NCBI RefSeq assembly: GCF_000350225.1
Contig: NW_005178726.1
Span: 83,437-147,436 of the forward strand
DNA length: 64,000 bases
Source: Chondrus crispus
Lineage: Eukaryota; Rhodophyta; Florideophyceae; Gigartinales; Gigartinaceae
Direction: 5' to 3'
Part shown: piece after piece, positions 11,683 to 22,400 of the stretch
Position numbering within the stretch: position 1 is the stretch's first letter
Layout: every line of letters begins with the position of its first letter
The notes under the pieces: model-generated
The model's input: the letters and a program-made list of their open reading frames with translations, nothing else
Told to the model about the DNA's origin: nothing
Database searches by the model: none
Made by a program: the position numbers and the translations under genes

Positions 11683-12320
11683 TGTAGTATAACGACCGCC
11701 GCGCGCGGAGTTTATTCATCGGGCGGCCGGGCCCGGAACACACGTAGGCGGGTGTGCCCACGTGTAGGGAGCGCGCGCGTGTGCCGACCCGTCGTGGCGT
11801 GGCGGACGTGTACAGTAGCACACGTGTCGTCCGTACGGTAGTCTACGCGTGTTACGTGTGGGCGCTAGCACACGTGTCGTCCGTGCGGTAGTCTGTAAGC
11901 ATCACGCGTGTACAGTAGTGCACACGTGCGGAAGCAGCGTCCGTCCGGTAGTAATAATTATGGCGCTAGCTTTTTAATTGTGTACAGTACCCGGAACGCA
12001 CTAGGCGGCAGGTACTGTACTACTGTACTCGGACAGTTGGCCGAGGCGTCCCTCTGAGGGGTTAGGACCTGACACTCGTCCCCACCAGTAAACTGGGGCA
12101 AGCTCGCCCCCGTCCCTTTCGCTCCAATATATGACTGTTCGGTGAGTCTATTCGCGCGCTGGCTTCTAAGCCGTTCCCGGTCGCTCCCGTTTACGTACCA
12201 CGCGGCGATTGCGCGTAACCGGCCAGTGAGACTCTCCCTTTTCGGGAGCTCGCCCGTATCGGATCTGCTCGCGCTGCGTATTCGCGTCGCGTACTCCTTC
12301 TGCAAAGCCTCTACATCTAA
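11683..12320. repeat. copy of an unclassified GC-rich repeat family (related to 24314-24924)
   Basis: The segment 12046-12125 shares the order GCGTCCC, GGGGTTAGGAC, CCAGTAAACTGGGGCA and CTCGCC.CCGTCCCTTT with 24613-24695, and the flanking ~150 bp also align loosely (CTTCTAA.CCGT..CCGG, CTTTTCG). Upstream, a ~50-bp unit beginning AGCACACGTGTCGTCCGT is tandemly repeated at about 11815 and 11865, with a third degenerate copy near 11930. No coding potential. Boundaries are approximate. The other copy is clearly a mobile insertion, so this is probably a decayed relative. Confidence 0.5.
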
Positions 12321-13256
12321 CCCAACAAAAGGTGCGGAGGGATTATCCCACAGTAACCATTTTCATAATTGCTCATTGCCGGCCGGACTTCTACAAAGTG
12401 TCCATGATTGGACTTTTGGGGCCACTGCCGGTGTTTCCCGTGGGTTCAGATGAGTACCGTAACAGGTCGTGTTGGTCCGTGTAGTGTAACCCACGCTGAT
12501 GAGTAGCTACAACTCGCAGCCAGATCCAATCTCTGCACAAATTACTTCTGGTCCTGAAAATCGCAACTGCGCATATCAGTGTTTTTCTTGAAGAGATGTC
12601 TAATTAACAATTTGACTAGTTCATCTTGTATCTTCTCAGTGCGTTAATTAGAATAGGGATTAATTTGAAGCGGACAGAATAGCGAGCACATACGCTAGTC
12701 AGGGACCTGTCGAAAGTCCATACGGAGGAGATCACAAATTAATTTTGTCACCGTTGTGCATCTTGACGATTGCAGGAGTGATTACATAAGTTCTATTTTC
12801 AAGACTGGACAGTAAAGGTATCTACCTGTGGATACACGGGAGCCGTCAGAGACAGGTGCCCTTTCTATGTTTGCGAGAGTTACCACACTCGTCAGAGCTT
12901 TTACGGCTGGATTGTTGATGGACATCTGCGCTTGAGAGGTTAGAAGAGCCGCCATCATGTTGATTCTGGCGAGGAAAGGAAATAAGACAGACAAAATTAG
13001 CGCTTCTCGCTTACCAAGCCTTAGTAAGGGTTGATACGGTGAACTGGTGATTGCACAAATAGTGCCTTTATTTTTGATTTTGCCGCCTTAAGTCAAATGC
13101 AGTACTTGGCACTTCAATTGACTTTAGGCAGCATTAATCTCCGGAATTGATGGAAATCATTAATATTTGACATGGTCAAAATGCCTGTGGTGTATATTTA
13201 GATAGGACCCTCACGTTCTCAGTGGGGGTGCCTATATGCGTACTTACTTAGTCATT
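12321..13256. other. non-coding stretch left of the nested transposon block
   Basis: No supported gene. An imperfect inverted repeat (GCCTTAAGTCAA / TTGACTTTAGGC, one mismatch) encloses about 20 bp at 13083-13127. Otherwise nothing recognisable. Confidence 0.4.
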
Positions 13257-13365
13257 TGTAAGGTGCGAGGAGGTAGGGGAACGATAAATCCGGGCGCCGC
13301 CGTCGGAGGCCCGGGTCACAATTTGATATATGTGTGATTTAGGGCTAATCTGTGGTGCCCTTACA
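13257..13365 (-). repeat. left (3') LTR of element A
   Basis: 109 bp; begins TGTAAGGTGCGAGG and ends GGTGCCCTTACA on the plus strand. About 94% identical by eye to 25616-25724. Confidence 0.9.
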
Positions 13366-14261
13366 GTCTGCGCTGATGTTCTCGTGGTCGCGGAGTGCTG
13401 TTGTGGTGCTCTTACAGCCGTGGGTGCGCTGGTGCGAGACGAGGCGTATGCTGTTGAGATGTTTGGCGTAGGCTTGCCGCGTGAGCGGTTTGGTGAGGCA
13501 GTCCGCTCGGAGGTCTGCGGATGGTTCGTAGGTTGGTAATATTACCTTGTCGCGTGCCAGTTGCTGTAGTACATGGTATCGTACGTCGATATATTTTGTT
13601 TTGCGTGTGGGCGCAGACGCATCGGCACCAGCGATTGCGCCTTGGTTGTCCATATGGAGCGCCGTCGTGGGGAGTTGGGTGTCGGTAATTTCGGTTGTGA
13701 GGTTGCGCAACCATTTCGCGTGCTGCGCGGTTACGCTTGCAGCTATGTATTCGGATGCAAACGTGGAATCCACCACGGTTCTGATGCGGCGGGACGACCA
13801 TGATATTGCGTTATTGCCGTAACAAATGACGTTGCCCATCGTCGGTTGTCGGGTGTCCAGACACCCGGCGAAATCTACGTCCGAGAACGCGGATAGGCGA
13901 TGGGGACCTGCCGTGTAGATTAGGCCGTGGTGGATGGTGTTGAGTAGGTATCTCGCGACGTGCTTGAGGGCCGTCCAATAGCGCACTGTGAAGCGTTTGG
14001 TGTGTCGGGATAATACACAAGTGATGTAGGCGAGGTTGGGTCGGTGGAGTCGACTAGGTATCGCAATATGCCTATCGCTCGGGCATAGGGGTATTGTTTG
14101 GTGTCTAGGCATGTTCCCTGTGGGTCGGGGGCGTGCAGCTTCATGCCGGAGAGATATGGGGTTTTGGCGAGCTTGGCCTTGTCCATGCGGAGGAGGTTGA
14201 CGAAAGACCTGGCGAAGTGTGGTTGTGAGATGTGCAGTGTGTCGTTGTGTGACCAGTTCAA
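13345..14261 (-). pseudogene. element A: RNase H domain (frameshifted)
   Basis: Two overlapping frames (13920-14261 and 13345-14112) carry the RT tail (HISQPHFARSFVNLLRM) and then a full copia RNase H: SAFSDVDFAGCLDTR (first Asp), DSTFASEYIAAS (Glu), LHMDNQGAI (Asp), YIDVRYHVL, and RADCLTKPL. A TAA stop at 14262 separates it in frame from the RT segment, and there is one frameshift near 14000. The last codons run into the left LTR. Confidence 0.85.
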
Positions 14262-15479
14262 TTACCAGCCGATTAGGTCAGCCGCAGTGGCGAGGTTTTT
14301 GACGCGGTATTTCTGCCTGAGGTCTTCTAGCAGGCTTTTGTACATCATGTCGCTGTTAGTGCCGACGGCGAAGTCGTCAATAGTTGCCGCCATGATCAAA
14401 AAGTTTTCCCCGTCGCGTTTTCGGTAGACGTTAGGGTCGGCTTTGAGCTGTGTGTAGCCGTGGGTGAGGAGATGTCGACGGAGGCCGTCGCTGTATACGC
14501 GCGGGGCTTGTGGCGTGCCCCAGTGGTTCTTTTGTATGCGAGCGACCATGCCTGGTCGAGTTGGTGTGCCGTTGAAGCGTGGCAGTGGTGTGACGTAGAG
14601 TGGTGTTTTGCCGCAGTACGGTTCGTGGAGAAAGGCGCTTGTGAGGTCTATGTGTCTCACGCGGATGCCATGTGAAACGCATACGGCGAGGACAAGTCGC
14701 ATGGCATCTCTATCGGTAGAGAATGTCGACACGGCTCGTGCGTCGTAGTGTATGCCCGGCGTAAGTCTATTGCCAAGGTAGGCACACCGTATTTTGTGCC
14801 CGGTGACGTTGCCGGTCTTGTCTAACTTGTAGCTTAGATTCACTACCGGTGAGAGTACTTTGGTCTTCAAGACCAAAGTCCCCCGTGCCGCGTTCCCGCC
14901 CAAGTTGGGCGGGAGAGCGGCACGGGTGACGTAGGCTAATGTCTCGAACGAGGAGGGCATGTTGATTTCCTTAGCGTACGCCGTAGCCCACGCGTCGGCG
15001 TTGGGGGCTGCTCGTGCCTCGTACAGGTTGCGCGGTGGTTTGGGGGGTGGCTTGCGCACGGTAGTGTTGTCCGATGTGATCCTGGTGTGGCTTACCAGGT
15101 TGTCTTCGGTTGGTATGACGTGGTGGGCGTTCACCCTTGGGTGAACTTCCTCCGCAGGTGGTAGTGGGTGGGCATACCGAAGGCTTGGGTCAAATTTGGG
15201 GTTGTAGGGTCTGAAATTGACTATGCGCGTAGTCAGCAGTTGTCCGTTCCGGGGGTCGAGTACTTTGTAGTGGTCGTCGTCCACTGGATAGAGGTATCGT
15301 ACTAGTATACCGCGGTTATCGCTTTTCTGTTTGATTGCGCGTACGTCCGGTATGAAGCCGTACTCGGCGAACATGCGGTAGCTGCCGAGGAAGAGACTGC
15401 GGTGAGGAAGGCGGAGTATGCGTGGCGATGCCGTGTCCAGACTGCTTTGGGGATGTCTTGGATGGTGGAGTGGTAGCAC
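14262..15479 (-). pseudogene. element A: reverse transcriptase domain
   Basis: Long open frame with integrase C-terminal residues at its start, then the copia RT. VRHIDLTSAFLHEP carries the first catalytic Asp, and TIDDFAVGTN corresponds to the YVDD box with IDD in place of VDD. A pair of palindromes (14857-14926) falls in the RT N-terminal region, which is longer here than in element B. The frame ends at an in-frame TAA after LIGW, which looks like a single-base nonsense change because the homologous sequence continues beyond it. Confidence 0.85.
14857..14926. repeat. two neighbouring hairpin palindromes in RT coding sequence
   Basis: 14857-14879: 11-nt perfect arms around one C. 14882-14926: 22-nt arms with two mismatches around one G. 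They preserve the RT reading frame but correspond to extra residues relative to element B. Confidence 0.85.
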
Positions 15480-15772
15480 GAGTTGTGCTTAATGGTGGTG
15501 TCTAGTAGACACAGCGCCCAGTACTTCTGGAACGGTAGTTTGGCTGCGGTGAGTGTTTCTCTCATCCTCTGGACGAGAGTCCTGCTGAGTCGTTCTGATA
15601 CTGAACTCTCTTGCGGGGTATGAGGCGTGGTGGGGTCAAAGTGTATGCCCATGGACGGCAATAGTCCGATGGGCAGTTGGGTGAGGTATTCTGCCTCGTT
15701 ATCGCATCGTACCCGGGCGACAGGGCCGTGAAAGTGCCTGGGGAGGCGCGATTTTCGCGCCGGAAACCACAT
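15302..15772 (-). pseudogene. element A: integrase C-terminal half
   Basis: Contains ARVRCDNEAEYLTQL (second catalytic Asp) and PHTPQESSVSERLSRTLVQR (catalytic Glu with the following helix). The frame opens inside the palindrome at 15758-15816, so its first four residues are not native. A frameshift between 15302 and 15479 connects it to the RT frame. Confidence 0.85.
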
Positions 15773-15816
15773 CCGCTCTATGCTATGATAGCATAGAGCG
15801 GATGTGGTTTCCGGCG
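15758..15816. repeat. 59-bp hairpin palindrome splitting the integrase
   Basis: Perfect 29-nt arms around one G at 15787. The integrase frame before it (ending ...NHIRSML) and after it (starting ARKSRLPRHF) are offset by one base. Taking out 28 nt, one arm plus centre, rejoins them exactly between ML and AR. The simplest reading is a 28-nt insertion made of an inverted copy of the neighbouring sequence. Confidence 0.9.
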
Positions 15817-16740
15817 TCAGCGCGACGGTGTATTAGGACGATGGTTGTGAAGCGTGTATGCAGCTCGGTGAAGGAGAGGAAGTACCGGTGGCCTTCGGGG
15901 GTGGCTGGGATCGGTCCGGCCATGTCGGTTGTGATCGTGTGCCCGGACGGGGGCCGCGTGATGTGGTCATGGTGGGCGGCGCGTTGCATGTGTCCCAAAC
16001 TGCAGCCGTGGCAGTGAATGGGCACTTGGCGTTTTTTCATTGACACTGGGAGGCCCAGTGGGATGGGGAGTGTGGCCATTTTTTGGAGCGTTGTCGGGGA
16101 TGTGTGGTTCATCCTGAGATGCCACGTGTAGCGGTCGTTCGCGGCTGCCCGGAGAGTTGGCGGTATGTAGGGGAAGTGGTATGGGAAACGGGCGATGCGT
16201 GTCGTTCGGTCTGTGGCGACTCCGCGGTGGCGGGGGGGGGATGTTGCGGGGTGGGGCTTTTGTTGTAAAGGCCGTGGGTGTTGGGCATGGTGGCTGTGCT
16301 TGGGCCTGTTGCATTGCCCGTTGGGGGGGTGGTATCGGTTTTGCTTTGGTGAAATAGTCGTCGATGGAGCGTTTCGGTTCGTGCGTGTTGTGGCACTCTG
16401 CCGGGGGGTCTCGACACTCGAGCTGTAGCGGTATGCCCGTTGATGACGTCTTAGCCGTATCACTCAGCGTTATGCTGTACAAGCCGTTGTCAAGGGTGAA
16501 ATGCACGAATGCGTTTTGTGGGGTGGGGGTGTGGGATGGTATCATGTAGCCGCCGTGAGGCGTGAACACTACGTGGCAGTCATTTTGTAGAGTAAATTGT
16601 GCTACTGATAGTAGGTTTTTGGAAAAGGTGGGGATGGTGATGGCGTGCGGCACGCAGAGTGTGGCTCCTCGGCGGTCGTGAAGCGTGACGGAGGACGTAT
16701 GGGTGCCTCTAGTGTCTAGACGACCGGCAATTTGCCTCAT
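15783..16740 (-). pseudogene. element A: protease tail, pre-integrase and integrase N-terminal part
   Basis: Frame 15967-16740 starts with the end of the protease region (SVTLHDRRGATLCVP, TFSKNLLSVAQFT). A frameshift near 16300 leads to 15783-16463 with the HHCC pre-integrase zinc region (WHLRMNHTSPTTLQKM, then CHGCSLGHMQ) and the first integrase catalytic Asp in TITTDMAGPIPAT. The frame then runs into the palindrome at 15786. The piggyBac-like insertion lies just upstream. Confidence 0.85.
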
Positions 16741-16881
16741 ATGAGGTCAAATGCTCTATAGTAAAATTTAAACAAAATCTAAGATTTTCGCAAGTATAGA
16801 ACAAAAGGAGCACATTTTTTACGAAGTAGAACTTTGAACGACTACAAAGACAACTATAAACGACTAGTTAGTAACTGAAAA

Positions 16882-16976
16882 GCCAGCTCAGTGGTCTGCA
16901 AGGATCGCTGAGTCTTAGAGGCCGGGGTTCAACTCCTCGCTGAGCACTTTAGTGGTCGAAAAATCCCTTCGGGGAT
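16882..16976 (+). ncRNA. tRNA-like sequence with box A/box B and a UUCG hairpin
   Basis: AGCTCAGTGG (16885-16894) matches Pol III box A and GGTTCAACTCC (16926-16936) matches box B at tRNA-like spacing. A T-arm of five pairs with a 7-base TTCAACT loop can be drawn. The acceptor and D arms do not form a normal tRNA. A hairpin ATCCC-TTCG-GGGAT follows at 16963-16976. It lies inside the piggyBac-like element, downstream of its transposase. Probably a SINE-like or tRNA-derived fragment rather than a working tRNA. Confidence 0.4.
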
Positions 16977-17218
16977 CTCGATGGTTCTTGTTCGTGACTT
17001 GCAGCCCAGGACGCTTTATAGCGCCCACTCGAACATGAGATTGAAACGGTGACATCTCATAAAGGGGCATTCCGACACGGCTGCAGGTCTTCCAAGCAAG
17101 TCTTTAGACGCAGGATAGAACCATAGGGGGCAAAAGGAGTTTTTTATCTCTTTTTGGTCTATTTTACTCAAATGCTGACCAATTTAGTCAGTTTTAAAGG
17201 CCTAGAACCCTTTAAACA

Positions 17219-19263
17219 CTAGTAGTACTTACCTTTGTAAGTAAGATCGTGACGTTCGACGACATGTTTCTTAAAGCAGTCACGCCCAGTCTGGTGATGA
17301 CAAAGGTATACTTCTTTGTCAAAATGTACCTTGCAGGCTGAGCAAATAAACTTTGACTTTTTTGTACCTTTGCAAATATTGCATCTGGATTGATAAAGAG
17401 CACAAGTCTCCTCGCCGGATGCGCTTTTCCGCTTGCGAGTGGTTGGAGTTAGGTGAATACCAATTCCACTACCAAACCCAACATCTTCATCTTCAACAGC
17501 ACTGTCTGATTCTCGCTGACGTAACGATATACGATCATACTTGTTATCAATCAACTGGTCAGCAAGCTCACAATAAAACTGATTTGGAGACATCTTAGAA
17601 CCATCTCCTTTTGCACCTGCATACAGTTTCCATGCATCCACAATGCAAATGGCCAATAAAGAAGTGTTGACACGCATAGACCACTCCTTGACTTCGAACT
17701 TCTTTTCCAAGCCGAGATCAACCTGGTGAGATCTGTTGTGGCGGTCAATCTGAGAGCAAGTTTCATAATACTGCTCGCAGACTGAGGGCATACGGATAGA
17801 CAATTCTTCTTTTCTTGTCACGCCATGACGTGTACGCCATCTCTCGCGGTAGATTGGAGTTCCTTCGTTGGATGTTCCGACAGAACTAATAAAGTATCTG
17901 CGGTCTCGGTCCACCCACATCACTGCCATAAGATGAGGCCCGGCCACTGGCTTCGAAACTAGTGTGACGTGCTCTCCCTTTTCAGCAATCTCCAGATGAG
18001 ATAGATATTTCATCGAATATTTCTTGGTAGATGTCTTCACCACACCTGTGAATCTAAGACCTTTCTCATAAAGTGATTCAGCCGTGTGGACAGATGCAAA
18101 GTACGAATCCGCGCAGAGAAAACGATTGGTGGGAAACCATGGCTGTAACAACCTCAAAGTCACTGCGGTTCCGTGTAAGTGGTCACTTTCAAAATCTTTT
18201 AAAGAAGTCTCCTCAGCTGAGACGACGTTCTCAATTCTTATTATGATTCCACTTTTTCCACATGCAGCAGTCTTCAACTCACAGCCATTCTCGGGTTTTC
18301 GGTCCATGGCCACGTAATGAGGAAGACCGGTTTCAATCCAATCTCCTCCAAGTCCATACCAGCGTGGCATACTCTCATCAACGCAGATGTTCTGTGATGG
18401 AATCACATGTGATGCTCTGTGATCATTGATTGCGACCATGAAGTCTCTGATCATATCCCATCTGTCATTTGCGTCAGCTGGAAAGCTGAACGTGACATTC
18501 TGACGAAGCTCCTCGAATCTTCTGCGGGACATGATGTTTTCGAATTGAGGTTGCGGGAGATATTTGCTGGTTTCCTGTGAGCTCCAAAGAGACCTTCTGG
18601 TGCTGAATTCAATCCGAGTCATAAGGATTAGCACCCCGAAAAACTTCAAAATTTCACCTCTTGTAGTCAAGCGAAGTCCCCTTGATTCCATTGCATCGTT
18701 GGTGTAGGAAACCATTAATGCCAAGTGCTCCTGTGGGAACATCCACATGAAGTAGTCCATGGGATGCATTTGAGATGGACTGTGACCACGGGATATAATC
18801 TCATCAATCGGTCCAATCACCTTCCATCTTCTCGGCGGTATCATACCATTTAAATGCATCGTGACTTCCTCACGCTTCAAGGCCCGGCCGTGGACATTCA
18901 TGAGGCCATCTTGGGAATCTATTTCGTCACTCTCGGAGATCCTCGTACTCGGGCTGAGTTCTCCTTCCATTGGCGTCACGCGGTCCTCTGTAGGCTCCGG
19001 TTGCTCATAATGGTCAGTTTCTTGATGGATATGATCTTCAGGACCGTCATCGATCAGGTCCATCACTTCACCAGCCTTGATGTTAGCTATGCGAAGCGTG
19101 ACTTCCTTGACGCCATCTGATAATTCCCATTTAGCCCTGACTGAAGTGACACTGCGACCCTTCACTTTGTCAGTTTTCATGCCAATGACAGTTCCCGTGA
19201 CCAACTTGATCTTCCAGGAGGCTCCATACATGCGACGACATTTACTCTGAGCTGTGAGCAGTC
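17219..19263 (-). pseudogene. piggyBac-like transposase, main part (interrupted)
   Basis: About 680 codons without a stop. Recognised DDE_Tnp_1_7 (piggyBac) features: N-terminal acidic region; ICVDESMPRWYGLGGDW with the first catalytic Asp; FLCADSYFASVHTAE with the second; and CSQIDRHNRSHQVD with the third. It ends in a cysteine/histidine-rich zinc-binding tail (CNICKGTKKSKFICSACKVHF ... CHHQTGRDCFKKH), as in piggyBac transposases. The open frame upstream of 19263 reads into a copia LTR. The real start is on the far side of that insertion, at 23492. Without the insertion the protein would be about 700 residues, so the transposase was probably intact when it was hit. Confidence 0.85.
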
Positions 19264-19268
19264 TTGCA
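19264..19268. repeat. target-site duplication of element B, left copy
   Basis: TTGCA, repeated at 23435-23439. Five bases is the usual copia target duplication. Confidence 0.9.
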
Positions 19269-19464
19269 TGTGATGCCAAGATCAAGACCGATGCCTCCGA
19301 CCCCCGAAGGTGGCGGAGGCGACGGCGACTTTACTCTGTTTGCTATGGTAGCCCTAAATGGCGGTGTGCCCTATCTGTGAGGGCTGCCTTATCTGGATGG
19401 AACCATGTGTCAGCGTTGTGTTTAGGAAGGCTGAGCGTCGTTTTCGGTTCTGGATGGAACCACA
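19269..19464 (-). repeat. left (3') LTR of element B, 196 bp
   Basis: In element orientation it starts TGTGGTTCCATCCAG after the purine tract and ends GGCATCACA. Compared with the 139-bp partner it has an extra 57 bp bounded by two copies of TGGTTCCATCCAGA. Confidence 0.9.
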
Positions 19465-22400
19465 CTCCCCCGGACGCGAGGGCTTCCTGTCGGTGCGGGG
19501 GGTGGGTTGATTTGTATGCTGTGCTTATGTTTTTGGAACAGCGTGTTTTTGAGCGGTTTAGTTAATATATCGGCTTTTTGCTCTGTGGTGGGGATGTGCG
19601 ATACTTTGAGTTTGCCGGTTTGAACTGTTTCGTGCAGGAAATGGTATCGCACGTCGATACATTTTCTTCTGCGCGTCGCGCCGGTGTTTTTGGCCATCTG
19701 CACGGCGGCCGTGTTGTCGACGTGCAGTACTGGTTGGCGGGTCGGTATGCTCGTTTCCTTCATCATGTTGGCGAGCCAAATTGTGAGGGTGGCGGTTTCG
19801 GCGGCTGCTATGTATTCCGCTTCGCATGTGCTCTTGGCGACGATCGGTTGTTGTCGCGAGAGCCATTGTACCGGAGAGCCGTTGAGCAGCGTGATGGTGC
19901 CCGTGACGGATTTTCGTGTCGTCTCGTCGTTGGCATAGTCGGCGTCCGAGAACGCGTCGATTGTGATGCCCTCTTTTGTTCCGCTGGGCATGAGGATTCC
20001 CTCCGTGCGGGTTGTGTGGAGATACTGTGCTAGTCGTTGCAGCAGTTTCCAGTGGCGCTGCGTGGGGCCTTTTAGCGCTCTCGCTAGTGTTGTCGCTGCG
20101 AAGGCGATGTCGGGCCTAGTAGAGTCGGCTATGTACCTGATTTCCCCAACTGCACTGCTGTATATGGCAGCTATTTCCTCTCGTGTGGTCTCCTCGTTGG
20201 TGGGAGGGTCCACTTTGACACCGTCGAGGTATGGGGTGCGTTGGGGGTTGCTCTGGGTTTGAGCGAGCATGGCCACTACGCTGTCGATGTGCTGCGGCTG
20301 GGAGATGTGGATCCCTTCTTTTCTGTACTGTATCGTCCAGTTCAGGTATTTTTCGGGGCGTCCAAGTCTTTTGACTTTGTACTTGGCTCGCAGTACCTTG
20401 TACAGTGCGTCAATCATGGTGGGGTTGGTGGCTACTGGCAAAAAGTCATCCATGCTGATCCCTATGAGGATTATGTCGTGGTTGTCCCTTTTTGTGAACA
20501 GTGATGTGTCCGAGCGTAGCTGCTTGTATCCATTTTTTTTGAGGTGATTATGGAGTTGCGTGCTATATATGTTCGCTGCTGCCGGTGTGCCGTATAGGTT
20601 CCCTTTGAGTTGGCCATGAGGACTTTTGTGCTTGTACGTGCCATTGAATCGGGGGGGCTGCCACACAAATACTTTCTTGTGGTGTTGGTATTGTTCGTGT
20701 AGGTAGGCTCCCGTAATGTCAAAGTGCTCGATGTGCATGTTCATTGACGCGGCGATGGCGAAGAGTGTTCGTATTGTCGTCCTGTCTGCCATGTATGTGG
20801 CTGTCTTATCCGGGTCATAGTGCACTGTCGGTTTCATGAGGTCCCCTCGTATGGAGCAGCGTGCTTTCCGTGCTGGGTTCGCCGATGCCGAGCTGTGCTT
20901 GTATCTGTAGGTCATCGTCGTGGGCAGTATGTCGCGTTTGGGAATATTGGGCGTTGGGGAGTGCCAATCTATCGCATGCATACTGTCGAGTTGATCGAGT
21001 TCTGCGTCATGCGCTTTTTGCCATTCTGCCGCGTCCGGGAATTTGGTGGCTTGCTTTCTCGTCTTGGGGGGGGCCGTGGTCCTCGTGATTTTTGTGGGGA
21101 TTTTTGTGGCCTTTGAGTTGCGTTTCTGCTTCCGTTTGGTCAGGAAGACGGCCGTGGTGGGGTTGCATGGGTCTCTCTGTTTGGTATATGGCTTGAAATC
21201 TATTGCCCGTATTTTTTGGTAGCGTCTTGTCTGGAGGTTCTGCACGCATATGTGCGTGTCATCCAAGCCGTACATGTATCTGACCGGTGTGGCCTTGTTG
21301 TGGAGTTTAGGGAGGTGTGGTTTAAGGTTGGGGATATACCCTATTTGGCCAAATGTGGTGAGCGATTTAATGCGGGGCGCTGCGCCATACCATTTGGTGT
21401 GTGGTAAAGCTCCTATTCCGTGATGGTACGTGATGTGGTACTTGTACACGGCGTCTTGTAGGGCGTCTTGCCAGTGTTTGGCGTGGAGGTTGCTGTGCGA
21501 GAGGGTGGCGCGTACTTTGTCCATCAGTGTTCGGTTGATACGTTCTGCGAGCGCGTTTTCTTGTGGCGTGTACGGTGTCGTTGCTCGGTAGGTGATACCT
21601 CTTTGTCGCAGTTTGTCTTGCACTTGTTGCGCGAGATATTCTTTCGCATTGTCCGTGATCAGGAGACGGGGTTGTTGGCCGTTCTCGGTGGCCACTTGAT
21701 CTATTGCCGTGATTAGGGCTTGCGGGACTTGTGCTAGGTTGTTTAGGTAGTGTACCCAAATGTATCTCGTGTTCGTGTCGATAATTGTGAGGAAATAATT
21801 CGCGTTGTGGGAGGACGTGGGTTTGATGGGGCCGCAGACGTCTGAGGACAGGCTGTGGCCTATGTCGGCTGTGTGCTTTGCCCTTTTGTGCGGTCGTCGT
21901 GCGGTCTTTCCGTATATGCACCCGCTGCACGTTATTGATGCGCTGGTGTCTGAGAGTCCTTGAGGTAGGGCTGAGAGTAGCCTGTGTTTGGACATGTGCG
22001 CAATTGTTTTGGGGTTGGCGTGATTGAGCTTGAGGTGCCATTCAGACATTTGTTTGTGTGCCTGTGTTGTCTTTTTGTATTTAGGTGGGGGGGCTGGTGC
22101 TGTGCGCATGTTGGGTGCTCGTGGTCTTTGTGTGTGCAGTGGTATGTAGCTGCTGCGTTGCCCGGTGGGGGCAGTTGCGGGGGGTTTGGTGCTCGGTTTG
22201 GCGTGGGATTGTGTTTTTGTAACGGGTTTGTTTTTACGGTGGTATGTGCGTGCCCCTTTGGCTGTGGCGTTTTGGTCGAGCCTGTATTGCCCTTGGCGGA
22301 ATGTTGCTGTCATGATTGGCGGCGGAAGGTGGATGGGTTGGTGGAGGGTTGCCTTGTTTCTTGAGAATGTTACCTGTCCGTGCGTCGTGAGGTCGTGCAC

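Noticed and set aside
16882..16947. Functional tRNA gene
   Set aside because: Box A and B and a T-arm fit, but the acceptor stem and D-arm do not, and it lies inside a transposon; kept only as tRNA-like.
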